Assembly: GCF_003185655.1 (NCBI RefSeq)
Contig: NZ_QHJQ01000004.1
Span: 124,001 to 188,000 of the forward strand
Length of the DNA stretch: 64,000 nt
Origin: Coraliomargarita sinensis
GTDB lineage: Bacteria > Verrucomicrobiota > Verrucomicrobiia > Opitutales > Coraliomargaritaceae
Reading direction: 5' to 3'
Shown: piece after piece, positions 18,419-30,265 of the stretch
Position numbering within the stretch: the stretch's first letter is position 1
How the letters are laid out: each line of letters opens with the position of its first letter
Program-made: the position numbers and the translations under genes
The notes under the pieces: model-generated
The model's input: the letters and a program-made list of their open reading frames with translations, nothing else
What the model was told of the DNA's origin: nothing
The model's database searches: none

Positions 18419-21400
18419 TTCAGAACGCAGGTTATACAGCGGCGTCTGCGCGGAGGCGCGGGCGGCTCTGCTCTACTCACTCGCCGCCAAGGAGGTCCCA
18501 TCCACCAGTATCGCCCTGGTGGCGAACCCACGCCGGGCGGCGGAGTTGACTGCGGAAGTCCGAAACTATGCGGACTGGGATGAGGCCGAACTGCAAATCC
18601 TGCATTTCCCGGAAGATCCGCCCCCGGACATTGACCCCAACCGTCGCATGGATCGGGTCTGCGAACGCCTCAGCGTATTGAGTGCTCTGCTGCAGGAACA
18701 ACCCCGCCTGATCATCGCCACTCCGGAGGCCTTAATGGGCCCGTGCCCGGAACGAGAGATTTTCCAGAGCCGGCAGATTGAACTGCGGGTGGGCCATGAA
18801 ATCGACTATATCGGCCTGCAGGAGCAGCTGACCCGAAAATTGAATTACGATTCGGAGGCTCTTTGCGAACACCCGGGGCAGATCGCCGTACGCGGGGGCC
18901 TGATCGACATCTACCCCTTTGACGCCACCCGCCCCTATCGCATTGATTTTTTTGGCGACGAAATCGAGAGCATCCGCAGCTTTGACCCCACCTCCCAGCG
19001 CAGCGCGGAAAGTGTCTCATCCATCACGGTCCCGGTAGCCGGCAACTCCGGAGAAACTGAATCCCGTGAAGGCGCCCTCAGCGAGTACCTGCCCGAAACC
19101 GGCCTGATCTGGATATTTGAGGAACCCTCCAATCTGGTACGGGAACACCCTTATCGCTTCGAAAAAGTAAAAAAACGACAATCACTCCGTTCCATCTACC
19201 AACTGCTGGAGCATCGCAGTGCCAAGAATGATCAATTCAATTGTATTTGCGAGCTGGATACAGAACACGAACTTTTTAGAAGGGCCGAACGTATCCCGCT
19301 CGCAACCGAGGCAACCGAGAACTACCGCTTTCATTCGGAAGCCGGACAAATCGGCCAGGACCGCTTCGAATCCGAACAAAATCTTCGTCTGAAATTCGAG
19401 CTACAGCTCAAGGACTGGCACAAGGAAGGGCTGGAGCTTATTTTCGTTTCCGCCGGCGAAAGCGAGACCAAGCGTATTCGGGAGCTGTTGGCCGACAATC
19501 CGGTCACGGAGGGGCTCAAGCCGACCTATCTTTCGGGCACGATCAGCGGCGGCTTTGTTTACAGGTCCAATGCTCAGTTTCCAGTCTCAGCCTTCCCCTC
19601 CGCTGCAAAACAAGGCTTTGTCGTCATCGCTGACACCGAATACTTTGGCAGGGCTCACCGAAAGCTCTCCGCCAGAAGAGAGCGGGCCCGGCCCACCATT
19701 TCCCAGGTCGACCAATTACTCGACTTCACCGAGTTGGCGGATGGCGATGCCCTGGTGCACTTGCAGCACGGGGTTTGCCTCTTTCGGGGGCTCACGCAAA
19801 TCGAGATTAAAGGTGGCACCAAGGAAGTCATCTCGGTCGAGTTTGCCGAGCAAATGACGATTCACGTACCGCTGCACGAATCGCACCTGCTCACGCGCTA
19901 TGTCGGGCTGACAAAAGCACAACCGAAACTGGGTAAGATCGGCGGCACGACCTGGGAAAAAACCCGCGCCGCCGCCGAGCGGGCGACGCTGGACTACGCC
20001 GCTGAAATGCTCCATCTGCATGCCCGGCGCGAGCAGTCGGGGGGCTATGCCTTTCCGCCGGACCACCCATGGCAGAGGGACTTCGAATCGGCCTTTCCTT
20101 ATAAAGAAACCCCGGACCAACTGCGCGCCATTGAGGCCACCAAGGAAGACATGGAAAAAGATTTGCCCATGGACCGGCTGATCTGTGGCGACGTCGGCTT
20201 TGGAAAGACGGAAGTGGCGATTCGCGCGGCACTTAAGGCGGTGCTGGCGGGCAAACAGGTCGCCATGCTCGTACCGACCACCGTGCTCTGCCAGCAGCAT
20301 TTTGCCACCTTCTGCGAGCGGATGGCGCAATATCCGATCATTATCGAAATGGTCAGCCGCTTCCGGACACCGAAGCAAAACAAGGAAATTATTGCTCAAC
20401 TGGCCGAAGGGCGGGTCGACATCGTGATCGGCACCCATCGGCTACTCAGCCGCGATGTACACCTGCAGGACCTCGGCCTACTGGTGGTCGACGAGGAACA
20501 ACGATTCGGCGTCAAACAGAAGGAAGCGATTAAAAAGCTCCGCGCCGATATCGATATTCTCACCCTCAGCGCCACCCCCATCCCCCGCACGCTTTATCTC
20601 GCCATGGCAGGTGCGCGTGCCATGAGCGTCATCGAAACCCCGCCCGTCGACCGGCGACCGATTGAAACCATCGTGCGAAGCTACGACGAGGCTCTAATCA
20701 AAAGTGCGATTCAGGCTGAAACCGACCGGGGCGGCCAGGTCTTCTACCTGCATAACCGGGTTGCCACGATTGAAGGCGTCGCCCGTAAAATTGAAGAAAT
20801 GCACCCGAGACTAAAAGTTGCGGTCGGCCACGGCCAGATGGAAGAGCGTCAGCTGGAAAAAATCATGACTCGATTTGTGGCCGGTGAATTCGATGTGCTC
20901 GTTTGCACCACGATTATCGAATCGGGCATTGATATCCCGAACTGCAACACCCTCATCATCGAAGGCGCCGACCGATTCGGCCTCGCCCAGCTCTACCAGA
21001 TTCGGGGGCGGGTCGGACGTTTCAAACGACAGGCCTACGCCTACCTGCTCCTGCACCGACATGCCGCGCTCGTTGACCAAGCCCAAAAGCGCCTCAACGC
21101 GCTGAAACAGCACAACCAACTCGGGGCCGGCTTCCGCATCGCCATGCGCGACCTGGAACTACGGGGTGCGGGCAACCTGCTCGGCTCTCAGCAGAGCGGC
21201 CACATCGCCGGCATCGGCTTTGAGCTCTACTGCCAGTTGCTGAAGCAAAGTGTGGCCCGCCTCAAAGGCGAAGCGGGTGCCGACCGTATCCGCGCGGAAG
21301 TCAAACTCGATTTCATTGCCACCGGCGAGGGCGGCGGCAAATCAAGACAAACTTCGGGCACCTTCAGCTTCGCTGCGATCAAGGAAGCGGAAAACACCGG

Positions 21401-21782
21401 GACAGGAAAAATCATCGAAGCGGCCCTGCCAGCCGACTACATTGCCGAGCCCAGGCTGCGCATTGATCTTTATCGCCGCCTCGCACTGGCCGAAGAACGG
21501 CAGACCGTGCGGGATATTGCCGTGGAATTGAAAGACCGCTTCGGCCCCCTCCCCCTTGCGGTTGAGGCTCTCATTGCCGTCAGCGAAATTCGCGTCCTCG
21601 CCGAGTGCGCCGGGGTTCGCCGGGTGGAGAGCGAGGGCGAACGGCTCATCTGTAAACTGGCCCAGCCGGTGAAAGGGAAAGAATTCCTCAAATCCGGCAC
21701 ACGTTTCCCACGCTTGAAATCGAAGGAACCACTGAAGCGCCTTAAAGAAATCCAACGTTTTTTGAGCCAGAAAAAGAAGTAG
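18411..21782 (+). CDS. mfd: Transcription-repair coupling factor
   Basis: The ATG at 18411 gives 1123 aa, close to the usual length. The N-terminal third resembles UvrB. A CarD-like RNA polymerase interaction domain follows ([18 protein letters not shown], about residue 445). The RecG-like translocase has Walker [12 protein letters not shown] and Walker [10 protein letters not shown], and helicase motif VI is in YQIRGRVGR. The C-terminal TRCF domain is present. The protein removes stalled RNA polymerase at lesions and recruits UvrA. It overlaps rnc by 8 bp. Confidence 0.96.
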   Translation: MPDSERRLYSGVCAEARAALLYSLAAKEVPSTSIALVANPRRAAELTAEVRNYADWDEAELQILHFPEDPPPDIDPNRRMDRVCERLSVLSALLQEQPRLIIATPEALMGPCPEREIFQSRQIELRVGHEIDYIGLQEQLTRKLNYDSEALCEHPGQIAVRGGLIDIYPFDATRPYRIDFFGDEIESIRSFDPTSQRSAESVSSITVPVAGNSGETESREGALSEYLPETGLIWIFEEPSNLVREHPYRFEKVKKRQSLRSIYQLLEHRSAKNDQFNCICELDTEHELFRRAERIPLATEATENYRFHSEAGQIGQDRFESEQNLRLKFELQLKDWHKEGLELIFVSAGESETKRIRELLADNPVTEGLKPTYLSGTISGGFVYRSNAQFPVSAFPSAAKQGFVVIADTEYFGRAHRKLSARRERARPTISQVDQLLDFTELADGDALVHLQHGVCLFRGLTQIEIKGGTKEVISVEFAEQMTIHVPLHESHLLTRYVGLTKAQPKLGKIGGTTWEKTRAAAERATLDYAAEMLHLHARREQSGGYAFPPDHPWQRDFESAFPYKETPDQLRAIEATKEDMEKDLPMDRLICGDVGFGKTEVAIRAALKAVLAGKQVAMLVPTTVLCQQHFATFCERMAQYPIIIEMVSRFRTPKQNKEIIAQLAEGRVDIVIGTHRLLSRDVHLQDLGLLVVDEEQRFGVKQKEAIKKLRADIDILTLSATPIPRTLYLAMAGARAMSVIETPPVDRRPIETIVRSYDEALIKSAIQAETDRGGQVFYLHNRVATIEGVARKIEEMHPRLKVAVGHGQMEERQLEKIMTRFVAGEFDVLVCTTIIESGIDIPNCNTLIIEGADRFGLAQLYQIRGRVGRFKRQAYAYLLLHRHAALVDQAQKRLNALKQHNQLGAGFRIAMRDLELRGAGNLLGSQQSGHIAGIGFELYCQLLKQSVARLKGEAGADRIRAEVKLDFIATGEGGGKSRQTSGTFSFAAIKEAENTGTGKIIEAALPADYIAEPRLRIDLYRRLALAEERQTVRDIAVELKDRFGPLPLAVEALIAVSEIRVLAECAGVRRVESEGERLICKLAQPVKGKEFLKSGTRFPRLKSKEPLKRLKEIQRFLSQKKK

Positions 21783-21829
21783 CACAGCTCAATCCTTGAC
21801 GGAAATTTCTAGTCGGATTGCATGCTGGC

Positions 21830-22759
21830 ATGTCCGGTGCGGTAGCAGTCATAGATGTGGGGAGTAATTCCATCAAGTTGCTTGTGGCCGCTTCCCGGGG
21901 CGAAGCGGGAGTGGAAGGGCTGTTTACCGAAACGATTGAGACCCGGATCAGCACGGGCATCAGCAACGATCTGCCCAATATCAGCGAACACGCGATCGAA
22001 GAGGGCTGCAAAACCGTCGTCGAGCTCGTTCGCATCGCCCGCGAATATGAACCGAAGGAAATTGCGGTCGTTGCCACCAGTGCCGTGCGGGACGCCTTGA
22101 ACGGGCAGGACTTCATCGACTGCGTTTTTGACAAAACCGGCATCAGGATCCGCGTGCTCACAGGCACGGAAGAAGCCACCTACATTGGGCATGGCCTCGC
22201 CTGTGATCCACAACTCGCCGGGGCCGAGAATTTCATCCAAATGGATATCGGCGGCGGCAGTCTTGAACTGATTCGCTTCAAAAAGGCGCGGATCGAGCAG
22301 GCGATTTCTTTGCGATTGGGGGCCGTACGACTGAGCGAACGATTTGTCACTGACCGGGAAGCCCCTATTTCCAGACACGTGGAAACGGCAATTAATGCCT
22401 TCGTGCATGCTGAACTCGCCCAGTGCGATTTCGATTTCAACCCGAAGAAGGACCCCTTGATTGCCACCGGCGGCGCCTTCGTCGTTAGCCGGGCCATCCT
22501 GGCCGCCAAACAGGGCCAGAAAATCGATGAGCACTACCCCGTACTCAAAGTTGAGGAACTCAAAGGGCTTAAGGAAGAGCTCTGTGCCATGCCGCTGCAT
22601 GAGCGTATGGCGGTACCCCACCTTCCGGCTTCCCGGGCGGACATCATTCCGACAGCATTGATTACCATTCTCGCCCTACTGCATCACGCCGGAAGAAATA
22701 GCCTGACCCATTCCTTTTGCAACCTCCGCTACGGTATGGCCGCCGAACTGCTCAAGTAA
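21830..22759 (+). CDS. ppx: Ppx/GppA family exopolyphosphatase
   Basis: The ATG at 21830 gives 309 aa. It contains the ASKHA phosphate-1 loop [13 protein letters not shown] and the second loop [11 protein letters not shown]. At this length it holds only the two ASKHA domains and lacks the HD-like C-terminal domain of E. coli Ppx. Short members hydrolyse polyphosphate or pppGpp. It starts 47 bp after mfd and may be cotranscribed. Confidence 0.9.
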   Translation: MSGAVAVIDVGSNSIKLLVAASRGEAGVEGLFTETIETRISTGISNDLPNISEHAIEEGCKTVVELVRIAREYEPKEIAVVATSAVRDALNGQDFIDCVFDKTGIRIRVLTGTEEATYIGHGLACDPQLAGAENFIQMDIGGGSLELIRFKKARIEQAISLRLGAVRLSERFVTDREAPISRHVETAINAFVHAELAQCDFDFNPKKDPLIATGGAFVVSRAILAAKQGQKIDEHYPVLKVEELKGLKEELCAMPLHERMAVPHLPASRADIIPTALITILALLHHAGRNSLTHSFCNLRYGMAAELLK

Positions 22760-22769
22760 TTTCCTCTGC

Positions 22770-22796
22770 CTTCTGTCTTCTGTCTTCTGTCTTCTC
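22770..22796. repeat. 7-bp tandem repeat (CTTCTGT)
   Basis: Three perfect copies of CTTCTGT (22770-22790) are followed by a partial fourth, 7 bp before the start codon of the methyltransferase gene. Slippage here would change the leader length but not the reading frame. Confidence 0.9.
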
Positions 22797-22803
22797 ATAT
22801 AAT

Positions 22804-23643
22804 ATGAACGAATACGAACTACTGGATAGCGGACACGGTCGTAAGCTGGAACGTTTTGGGCAAATCGTGCTGGACCGTCCCTGCGCGCAGGCGGTTTGGT
22901 CCCCCAAAAACCAAAATCAATGGAAGCAGGCCGATGCTTTCTTTACCCGGAAAAAAGGTCTGGAGTGGCGCGGGCGCGACCAATTGCCCGACTCCTGGAT
23001 CGCTACGGTGAACGGGATCAAAATGAAGCTCTCGACCACCGACTTCGGCCACCTCGGGGTTTTTCCTGAAACCCGTGCCATGTGGGACTGGATCACGGAA
23101 ACACTCGTGACTGAGGCTCCCAAGCGTAAAGAGCCGATGAACTTTCTTAACCTGTTCGCCTACTCCGGTGGAGCCACGCTGGCAGGTGCGAAAGGCGGCG
23201 CCCATTGCTGCCACGTGGATGCTTCTAAAGGCATGGTTCAGTGGGCTCGTGACAATGCCAAGCTGAACGGACTCGAAGACCACCCGATTCGCTGGATCGT
23301 CGACGACGTGAACAAATTTCTGAAGCGCGAGAACCGTCGCGGACGCCGCTATGATGCTATCCTGCTCGACCCACCTTCCTTCGGCCGGGGTAAAGGCGGC
23401 GAACTTTACAAGATCGAACATGCACTCCTGGAGACGCTTGACCTCGTTAAGGGCGTTCTGAGTGAGCGCCCCTGCTTCGTTTATTTGACCAGCCACACAC
23501 CTGGATTCAGCCCGATCGTATTGAAGAATTTGATACAGCAGCTCCTGGGTAAAGGATCTTTCGAGTCCGGGGAAATGCTTTTAACTGGAGCCCCCGAGAC
23601 CTACCCTGTCCCGAGCGGCACATGGGCACGCTGGAAACCGTGA
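22804..23643 (+). CDS. Class I SAM-dependent methyltransferase (rRNA-type)
   Basis: The ATG at 22804 ([10 protein letters not shown]) gives 279 aa. SAM-binding motif I is [16 protein letters not shown], motif II lies in [16 protein letters not shown], and [13 protein letters not shown] is the DPPSF motif of the RlmI/RlmK and Trm5-like group. It likely methylates a base in rRNA, but it lacks a PUA domain and its target is not clear. A 7-bp tandem repeat lies in the short leader. Confidence 0.85.
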   Translation: MNEYELLDSGHGRKLERFGQIVLDRPCAQAVWSPKNQNQWKQADAFFTRKKGLEWRGRDQLPDSWIATVNGIKMKLSTTDFGHLGVFPETRAMWDWITETLVTEAPKRKEPMNFLNLFAYSGGATLAGAKGGAHCCHVDASKGMVQWARDNAKLNGLEDHPIRWIVDDVNKFLKRENRRGRRYDAILLDPPSFGRGKGGELYKIEHALLETLDLVKGVLSERPCFVYLTSHTPGFSPIVLKNLIQQLLGKGSFESGEMLLTGAPETYPVPSGTWARWKP

Positions 23644-23683
23644 TATAACTTGCGGACCACAACAGCTTGATTAGCTTAAGTAA

Positions 23684-24403
23684 ATGTCCATCGCACCGAA
23701 CATCGTCCGTTACTCCTACAATATGGGGGAGAAGCAGCTGGATTTTGATATCGGCACATCTGAAAGCGATGTCGTCACACCGGAGGACATGGCAGCCCAT
23801 AATTATCCGGAATGGACACGGCTCGACCACGAGCAGTGTGCCTGCTGTCCCCTGAAGACGGAGACACACAGCCACTGTCCGGCCGCGATCCGGATGCATG
23901 AGGTACTGGAAACGTTTAAAGATTTTCAATCCGTGGAGCGGGTCGAACTGACCGTGGAGACCGAACGGCGCACTTATCTTCAGGAATGTGATCTACAAAG
24001 TGGTTTAAACTCCATGCTGGGGCTGCTCATGGCCACCAGTGGCTGCCCGGTCGTCGGGAGGCTGCGTGCCATGGCCACTTTCCACATGCCGTTTTGCTCC
24101 TTCGGCGAGACCCTGTTTCGTTCAGTTGGTGCCTATCTGACCAAACAGTATTTCGCCAAACAAGACGGAGAAGAGCCCGACTGGGAACTGGAAGGCCTGA
24201 AGCAATTCTACGAGGAACTGGAGCAACTCAACCAGGCTTTTTCGGAACGCATTCGTGGCATTGAACAAAGTGATGCTATCTCGAATGCCATGGTCATGTT
24301 CTTCGCCGCATCGATTGTGGTCGCCGACGCACTGGAAGACCGCCTCGATCAATACAAGGACTACTTCACCGGAAACGCGGTGATGCCGCCCAAGGGCGGG
24401 TGA
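23684..24403 (+). CDS. Conserved hypothetical protein with Cys cluster
   Basis: I do not recognise this 239-residue protein with certainty. The N-terminal third has a beta-rich pattern and a cysteine cluster (QCACCPLKTETHSHCPAA, near residues 48-65) that could bind metal. The second half is helical, with LMATSGCPVVGRLRAMATFH and a long acidic helix. It has no signal peptide and no transmembrane segment that I would trust. The gene ends one base before the stop of the convergent symporter gene. Confidence 0.7.
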   Translation: MSIAPNIVRYSYNMGEKQLDFDIGTSESDVVTPEDMAAHNYPEWTRLDHEQCACCPLKTETHSHCPAAIRMHEVLETFKDFQSVERVELTVETERRTYLQECDLQSGLNSMLGLLMATSGCPVVGRLRAMATFHMPFCSFGETLFRSVGAYLTKQYFAKQDGEEPDWELEGLKQFYEELEQLNQAFSERIRGIEQSDAISNAMVMFFAASIVVADALEDRLDQYKDYFTGNAVMPPKGG

Positions 24404-26236
24404 TTAAATTTCGAAGTCCTGCTTTTCCTTTTCGGTCGAGCTGCTCGGAATGTGGATGTTCTCGACCATTTCGATAATGTGCTCCGGCGGACGCGGGGTG
24501 AAGGCGTTGACGGCAAAGGCGACGGCGAAATTAACCAGCATACCGACAAAGCCGATGCCCTCCGGCGTAATACCGAACAGGTATTGGTCCGGGGTCCCGT
24601 CGAGAAACTGAAAATAAGTGATGTAGCTGAAGGTAAAGAGTATGCCGGCGATCATACCGCTAATGGCACCCTGCTTGTTCATGCGACTGGAAAAAATACC
24701 CATGAGCAGTGTCGGGAAGAAAGAAGACGCCGCCAGACCGAAGGCAAAAGCCACGGTTTTGGCGATAAAAGCCGAGGGCGGATTAATCCCGAAATACACC
24801 GCAACAGCCAGAGCGACAAAGGAGGCAAAACGTGCGTAGTTGACCTCCTCCTTATCCGTCAGATCCGGCTTGAGGATTTTCTTCATCAGGTCGTGGGAAA
24901 TCGAGGTGGAAAGGACGAGAAGCAGCCCCGCAGCCGTGGATAGCGCGGCCGCAATACAGCCGGCCATGAGCAGCGCGATCACCCACATCGGGAGCCCGGC
25001 CATGTGTGGATTGGCCATGACCATGATGTCGTTACCGAACCACAGTTCGTTGGGATTGGAGTCGTCGGCCTTGTTTGCGAGCAGACGTTCCCCGTGCTTG
25101 CCGATGCGCTGGTTTTCCGGAGCTTCATAGGTCGGATAGTCCGGGTTCTTCCCCTGAAAGACGGAAAAGGTGCCCGCTTCGGACATTCCCGGGCCGTAGT
25201 ATTGAATTTTGCCGTCGTCGTTCTTGTCGACCCAGGCCATCTGGCCGGTCTCCTCGAACTCCTGGAACCAGGCCGGGGCTTCCGTGTAAGCCGTGTCATG
25301 AAGCTTCTCGATCAGATTGACCCGGGAGAAAGCTCCGATGGTCGGGGCGGTCAGGTAAATGACGGCAATAAAGGCAAGCGTCCAGCAGGCCGACTTACGC
25401 ACCGCGCGTACATCCTTAACCGTAAAGAAGCGCACAATCACGTGCGGTAGTCCGGCGGTACCACACATTAGAGCCGCGGTAATGCAGAACATGTTGAGCG
25501 TGCTCATCTTGCCGGAGGTATATTCACTGAAACCAAGCTCAGTGTTGATGTTGTTCATCTTCTGCAGGAAGGGAACGATTTCATCCCCCGCCGTATAGTT
25601 TCCGATCAAACCCAGTTGCGGGATGACATTCCCTGTCAGCGCCATAGCAATGAAGATAGCCGGAATCGTATAGGCAAACGCCATGACGCTGTACTGCGCC
25701 ACCTGCGTGTAGGTAATCCCTTTCATACCGCCGAGCCCGGCATAGAAAAAGACGATCGCACCCCCGGTAATCACACCGGAGGTAATGCTGATCCCGAAGA
25801 GCTGGGAGAACACCACGCCGACCCCGCGCATTTGTCCCATAATATAGGTCATGCAAATGAAGATCGCGCAGCCCACCGCGACCCCCCGGGCCAGCTTCGA
25901 GTAGTAGCGGTCGCCCACAAAGTCGGGCACGGTCGCCTTGTTAAACTTGCGCAAATAAGGCACCATCAGCACCGTTAGCAGCACGAATCCGCCCGTCCAG
26001 CCCATGAGGAAACGCGAGGCGTCGTAACCGGAAATCGCCACCGTACCGGCCATGGAGATGAAAGTCGCCGCCGACATCCAGTCGGCCGCGGTGGCCATGC
26101 CGTTGGCAAACGGAGAGACTCCGCCGCCTGCGGTATAATACTCTTTGGTCGAGCCCGCCTTGGAACGGAAGGCGATCCCGATGTAGAGTGCAAAGGAGAG
26201 CCCGATAAAAATGAAGTTGAGGGTATCTTGAGTCAT
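24404..26236 (-). CDS. Sodium:solute symporter (SSS family, VC_2705-like)
   Basis: This protein of 610 aa has about 13 hydrophobic helices. [25 protein letters not shown] and [16 protein letters not shown] are typical of the SSS family, and a polar insertion near residues 310-400 is characteristic of the subgroup paired with DUF4212. Relatives such as ActP carry acetate or other short monocarboxylates with Na+. The DUF4212 gene lies upstream on the same strand. The exact solute is unknown. Confidence 0.9.
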   Translation of the reverse strand: MTQDTLNFIFIGLSFALYIGIAFRSKAGSTKEYYTAGGGVSPFANGMATAADWMSAATFISMAGTVAISGYDASRFLMGWTGGFVLLTVLMVPYLRKFNKATVPDFVGDRYYSKLARGVAVGCAIFICMTYIMGQMRGVGVVFSQLFGISITSGVITGGAIVFFYAGLGGMKGITYTQVAQYSVMAFAYTIPAIFIAMALTGNVIPQLGLIGNYTAGDEIVPFLQKMNNINTELGFSEYTSGKMSTLNMFCITAALMCGTAGLPHVIVRFFTVKDVRAVRKSACWTLAFIAVIYLTAPTIGAFSRVNLIEKLHDTAYTEAPAWFQEFEETGQMAWVDKNDDGKIQYYGPGMSEAGTFSVFQGKNPDYPTYEAPENQRIGKHGERLLANKADDSNPNELWFGNDIMVMANPHMAGLPMWVIALLMAGCIAAALSTAAGLLLVLSTSISHDLMKKILKPDLTDKEEVNYARFASFVALAVAVYFGINPPSAFIAKTVAFAFGLAASSFFPTLLMGIFSSRMNKQGAISGMIAGILFTFSYITYFQFLDGTPDQYLFGITPEGIGFVGMLVNFAVAFAVNAFTPRPPEHIIEMVENIHIPSSSTEKEKQDFEI

Positions 26237-26350
26237 GTCGTTTGCAGTGGGAAGGTGGCAGGTAGAAAGGTATGAAGGTGAAAAAGTCGGCAGCTAAAGG
26301 GGTGGATTACCTTCCACCTTCACGCCTTTGACCTTCTCACCTGTCGTGCG

Positions 26351-26617
26351 CTACTTTTCCTTGGTGTAGCCGTGCTTGTTATCCAGACGGTTCATCAGAA
26401 AAGCGTAGGTGACCAGAATCAGAATGAACCCGATTATGGAGCCCTGCTGGGCCATCCAAAATCCGAAGGGCGCATTGCCGACACTGGGGAAATTCACATC
26501 CAGCCAATCACGGAGCAGGATACTGCAGCCGTAGCTGATAAAAAACCAAACAGCCAGCAGCGCCAGAGTGAGGCGCAGACAGGACTTGCGATGGGCACGA
26601 GCGTTATCGTTCTGCAT
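26351..26617 (-). CDS. DUF4212 membrane subunit of the symporter
   Basis: This 88-residue protein has two transmembrane helices (LALLAVWFFISYGCSILL and GSIIGFILILVTYAFLMN) separated by a loop with VNFPSVGNAPFGFWMAQQG. Small proteins of this type accompany VC_2705-like symporters, as here. The 114-bp gap to the symporter gene contains an imperfect inverted repeat. Confidence 0.88.
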   Translation of the reverse strand: MQNDNARAHRKSCLRLTLALLAVWFFISYGCSILLRDWLDVNFPSVGNAPFGFWMAQQGSIIGFILILVTYAFLMNRLDNKHGYTKEK

Positions 26618-26679
26618 GTTTTGGGGTAGTAATCGGGGTTCGTATGTTAAGCAGTATTAGTTTGATAAAAGATTATCGT

Positions 26680-27945
26680 CTATGGAAGCGAGACTTCATT
26701 CGCCCAGATATCTTCCGGCTGTTGACGCCTACGAATGAGGTGGGCCTGGCCCGCCGTGTCGATCAAAACTTCCGGAGCTTCGGGGAAGGAGTTGTAATGC
26801 TTGGTCGACATGGACGCGCAATAGGCCCCGGCCCCGTCGATCACGCAGAGGTCACCAATTTTCGCAAGCGGAAGGCTACGGGTGGAAAGCAACTCCGGGT
26901 CCCCCGGGGCCGGCGTAAGTATGTCACCCGACTCACAGCAGTGCCCGGCGATCATGTAGTCTTTCCCCTCCAGTGCTGGCTCTGCCTGTAAAATGGCAAT
27001 CGGGTGCTGGGCTCCGTAAATCGAGGGCCGCAACACCTCGGTCATGCCCATATCCAGTTTAAGAAACTCGTAACCGTCGGGGCCGGTGGAAACGACATCC
27101 TGCACGGAAGCGAGCACGGCACAGGCATTCGCCAATAGATAAGTACCCGGCTCGACTTCGAGATGAATCTCACGTCCGGTCTCCTCGGCAAACTCCCGGA
27201 ATTTGTCCGCAACCGGCGCGCCACACTCCTGCAGGTCGGTGCCGTCTTCGTTGGCCATACGAGCCACCTTGTAACCGCCACCCAGATTCAGGCGGGTGAC
27301 ATCGGGAAACTGTCGGACAAGCTCCAGGCTCATCGCGGACACCTTCTGCCAGACCGAAGGATCACTCCCGGAACCGATGTGGGTGTGAATGCGCACGGCT
27401 TTCAGGTCGGCCGACGCGACAATCGCCTTCACCTGATCGATCCACTCGTGCCAGATACCGAAGCTGGAAGACGTCCCGCCGACGTTTGTGCGGTTGTTGC
27501 CGCCTGAGCCCGCACCGGGGTTGAAGCGCAAGCCGATCTCACGCCCCGGGAAAACCTTGGCGAAGCGCTCCAGTTGGTTCAGCGAGCAGGCGTTAATCTC
27601 GATCCCGAGTTCATAAAGTTCCGCAAAATCGTCCGGCAACTCCTGGGTGCTCAGACTGATTTTGTGTGGCTCGATTCCGGCGGCAATGGCGCGGCGTACT
27701 TCAAATCCCGAACTCGCATCGATCCATAGGCCCAGCTTATTGAAAAGCTTGAGGATGGCCGCGTTGGGCGAAGCCTTCATCGCGTAGCGGGCGGTAAGGC
27801 CAAAGGCATTCGGAAAATTGAGCACGTCCTTGGCCGCCGCTTCCAGCGTGGCCTGATCGTAAACAAAGACAGGCGTGCCAAACGCATCGGCAATCTGACG
27901 TGCGGATTCGTATTTGAGAAAATTCGGCTGTGGGAAGTTTGCCAT
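26680..27945 (-). CDS. lysA: Diaminopimelate decarboxylase
   Basis: This protein of 421 aa is a fold-III PLP enzyme. The PLP lysine lies in [14 protein letters not shown], the phosphate-binding glycines in [10 protein letters not shown], and the C-terminal active-site cysteine in AGHCCESGD. It should decarboxylate meso-DAP to lysine. Related ornithine or carboxynorspermidine decarboxylases share the fold, so substrate assignment is slightly less sure. The gene is monocistronic. Confidence 0.85.
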   Translation of the reverse strand: MANFPQPNFLKYESARQIADAFGTPVFVYDQATLEAAAKDVLNFPNAFGLTARYAMKASPNAAILKLFNKLGLWIDASSGFEVRRAIAAGIEPHKISLSTQELPDDFAELYELGIEINACSLNQLERFAKVFPGREIGLRFNPGAGSGGNNRTNVGGTSSSFGIWHEWIDQVKAIVASADLKAVRIHTHIGSGSDPSVWQKVSAMSLELVRQFPDVTRLNLGGGYKVARMANEDGTDLQECGAPVADKFREFAEETGREIHLEVEPGTYLLANACAVLASVQDVVSTGPDGYEFLKLDMGMTEVLRPSIYGAQHPIAILQAEPALEGKDYMIAGHCCESGDILTPAPGDPELLSTRSLPLAKIGDLCVIDGAGAYCASMSTKHYNSFPEAPEVLIDTAGQAHLIRRRQQPEDIWANEVSLP

Positions 27946-28055
27946 GCCCGTAGCAAAGAGCCCTCGCCCGCTCTGGCAAGTGCCATGTAAAAAATAAACC
28001 CTGAAAGTCGTTATTGTTTGAACGCTGACACCCGACTGCTTTTATCCGATCCATC

Positions 28056-28442
28056 ATGGATAGCGAGCCGACATCACCTTCAACCGAGTCAAGTCCTCCG
28101 GTGGATAGGGACACTCATACGATGGGCATGCTCTGCCATTTGTTGGGATTGTCCGGCTTCCTCGGCGTCCCATTCGGCAATATACTCGGACCACTTGTGA
28201 TGTGGCTGATCAAGCGCGAAGAATGCGCATTCGCCGATGCCTGCGGTAAAGAGGCCCTGAATTTTCAAATTTCCATGACGATCTACTCAGTCGTCGCACT
28301 CTTATCCATATTGGCATTTATCGGTATCGTCCTCTTCCCTGTCATTCTCATTCTGAACATTGTGTACACCATAATTGCCTCAATTCGGGCCAGCGAAGGC
28401 ACGAATTACCAATATCCTTTCACCATTCGCTTCATCAAATAA
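28056..28442 (+). CDS. DUF4870-type small membrane protein
   Basis: The 128-residue protein has a first hydrophobic segment in CHLLGLSGFLGVPFGNILGP, then the motif WLIKREECAFADACGKEALNFQ, and two further helices. This arrangement is that of the DUF4870 (Tic20-like) family, whose function is unknown. It is 1 bp from the cytidine deaminase start, so the two are likely cotranscribed. Confidence 0.82.
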   Translation: MDSEPTSPSTESSPPVDRDTHTMGMLCHLLGLSGFLGVPFGNILGPLVMWLIKREECAFADACGKEALNFQISMTIYSVVALLSILAFIGIVLFPVILILNIVYTIIASIRASEGTNYQYPFTIRFIK

Positions 28443-28443
28443 A

Positions 28444-29328
28444 ATGGCGCAGGATTGGATCGACGCCGCCCGGAGCGGAATGGGGCTGAAAATTGCCCGG
28501 AAGCTGGATGCTGATATTCTGGAAACGCTCGTCCGCCCGCAGTTCACCGGTTATTTTGAACACAAGTTTTGCCGCGAAGAGCCCGCGCGGGAAAAACTGA
28601 TTACGCTGGCCCGCGAGTTCGCAGTCGTGCCGATTTCGGGCTTTCAGGTTGGCGCCCTTGCCATCGGCAAATCAGGAAACGCCTACCTCGGCGCGAACAT
28701 GGAATTTACCGGTGTGCCCTTGCATGCCGGCCTGCACGCAGAGCAATCCGCCGTGATCAATGCCTGGATGCATGGCGAGCCGGCGGTCGAGGCGCTGTAT
28801 GTCTCCGAAATCCCCTGCGGGCACTGCCGTCAATTTCTGCTCGAGTTGCATGCGGCAGAAGAGCTTCCAATCCGCGTCCGGGGCGTCCAAAAAAACCTGG
28901 CCGAGCTCATGCCGGAACCATTCGGCCGACGCCGGGCCAAGGGACAGGGACTCCTGGACAGCTCACCCAGTGAAGTCGTCAAGATTCACCCGGACGACGG
29001 CAACCAAACCCAGCGTGCGATCAATGCGGCCAGCCGCAGCTACGCCCCCTACAGCAAGTCGCCGGAAGGCTTTATCATTGAGACGATTAACGGCCAGCAC
29101 TTTGCCGGTCGCATCGCGGAAAGCTTCGCCTTCAACCCAAGTGTACCGGCCGTAACGACAGCCCTGAACCAAATGAACCTTTCGGCGCAGCGCAAAGTTT
29201 CCATCAGCAGTTGCACCCAAGCCAGACTTGCCACCGCACTCACTCAATCAACCGCCTTTTCCGAGGCGCTGATGCGAGGTATTTGTAATGTCCCGGTCAA
29301 GAGTGTGCTGATGGAAAGTGCCCACTAG
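28444..29328 (+). CDS. cdd: Cytidine deaminase, two-domain form
   Basis: The ATG at 28444 gives 294 aa, matching the E. coli-type homodimeric enzyme. The zinc site is HAEQSAVIN plus PCGHCRQF. The C-terminal half is a degenerate repeat of the fold without zinc ligands ([13 protein letters not shown]). It deaminates cytidine and deoxycytidine for pyrimidine salvage. It overlaps the convergent PHP gene by 4 bp. Confidence 0.93.
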   Translation: MAQDWIDAARSGMGLKIARKLDADILETLVRPQFTGYFEHKFCREEPAREKLITLAREFAVVPISGFQVGALAIGKSGNAYLGANMEFTGVPLHAGLHAEQSAVINAWMHGEPAVEALYVSEIPCGHCRQFLLELHAAEELPIRVRGVQKNLAELMPEPFGRRRAKGQGLLDSSPSEVVKIHPDDGNQTQRAINAASRSYAPYSKSPEGFIIETINGQHFAGRIAESFAFNPSVPAVTTALNQMNLSAQRKVSISSCTQARLATALTQSTAFSEALMRGICNVPVKSVLMESAH

Positions 29329-30161
29329 TCCGCGGCTTCGGCCGCCCCTTCCGGCATATCGATACGCTGCCGCTGGCGTCCCCGAAAGTAGTGTAAATCC
29401 TTAAATCCTTTTTCACGCAGCATCGGTTGCACCCAGTTGAAAAACTGTCCCACCGAGGTTGGGCGGTGTGAGTCGGACCCGATAGTCAGCTTCACGCCCA
29501 GATCAGCGGCCCAATCCAGAATCAACGGATCGGGGTGTACTTCGTAGGCCCCTTTGGTCAGGCCACTGGTATTCACCTCCATACAAATGTCTTCATCGAC
29601 CAGGGCCTGAAGAAATTCACGAATCACATCCTCGTGCTCTGCCGGATTGAACTCCCGGACCACCCCGTAGGTTCGGATTACATCCGGATGTGACATGCTG
29701 TCATAACGGCCGGACTGAGCCCCATCCTTTAAATGTCGAAAGTAGCTGTCGATGCGCATGGCGTCATCCTTGACCTTGTGATCGGATAGCCAGCTCAGGT
29801 AGCTCTGGCACTGCGCATGCAGGGAACCGAGCACAAAGTCCCAGTCATGAGCCGCCAGCACTTCGTCCATCGATTCCATATGCGCCTCATCGGGAAAGAC
29901 TTCAGCCTCGATCCCACAGAGCACCTCCACTCCCATCGGCTTGGCGGCCGCAGCGGTCTCCTCAACCAGTGCAATGTAATCATTCAGTTGGTTGCGGTGC
30001 ATCCGTATGCCTTCCTGTCCGAATGCCGACCAATCCATCGGGATATGACAGGTGATCGTGATTAAATCGAGGCCACGCTCTCTGGCCATCATGGCATATT
30101 CGATCGGTTCGCCGATCGCGTGGCCGCAAAGAGGGGTGTGCATATGACAGTCAACTCGCAT
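29325..30161 (-). CDS. Histidinol-phosphatase-like PHP family phosphatase
   Basis: This protein of 278 aa begins with [12 protein letters not shown], the first PHP metal-binding motif, followed by [28 protein letters not shown] and a late GSDSHRP that complete the metal cluster. HisK-type histidinol-phosphate phosphatases share all of these. No other his gene is nearby, so another phosphoester substrate is possible. Confidence 0.85.
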   Translation of the reverse strand: MRVDCHMHTPLCGHAIGEPIEYAMMARERGLDLITITCHIPMDWSAFGQEGIRMHRNQLNDYIALVEETAAAAKPMGVEVLCGIEAEVFPDEAHMESMDEVLAAHDWDFVLGSLHAQCQSYLSWLSDHKVKDDAMRIDSYFRHLKDGAQSGRYDSMSHPDVIRTYGVVREFNPAEHEDVIREFLQALVDEDICMEVNTSGLTKGAYEVHPDPLILDWAADLGVKLTIGSDSHRPTSVGQFFNWVQPMLREKGFKDLHYFRGRQRQRIDMPEGAAEAAD

Positions 30162-30265
30162 GCCTCATGTCTAAAACGACCGAAGGCGCCGGAAGGAAAC
30201 AAAAAATGTAGAACCTTTTCACCAGTTATTTGTTTTTTTACGGCTCTGTGCTAATCTTTTCACAT

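Noticed and set aside
27946..28055. Lysine riboswitch upstream of lysA
   Set aside because: The 110-bp gap lacks the conserved L-box helices, and I see no terminator or anti-terminator pair.
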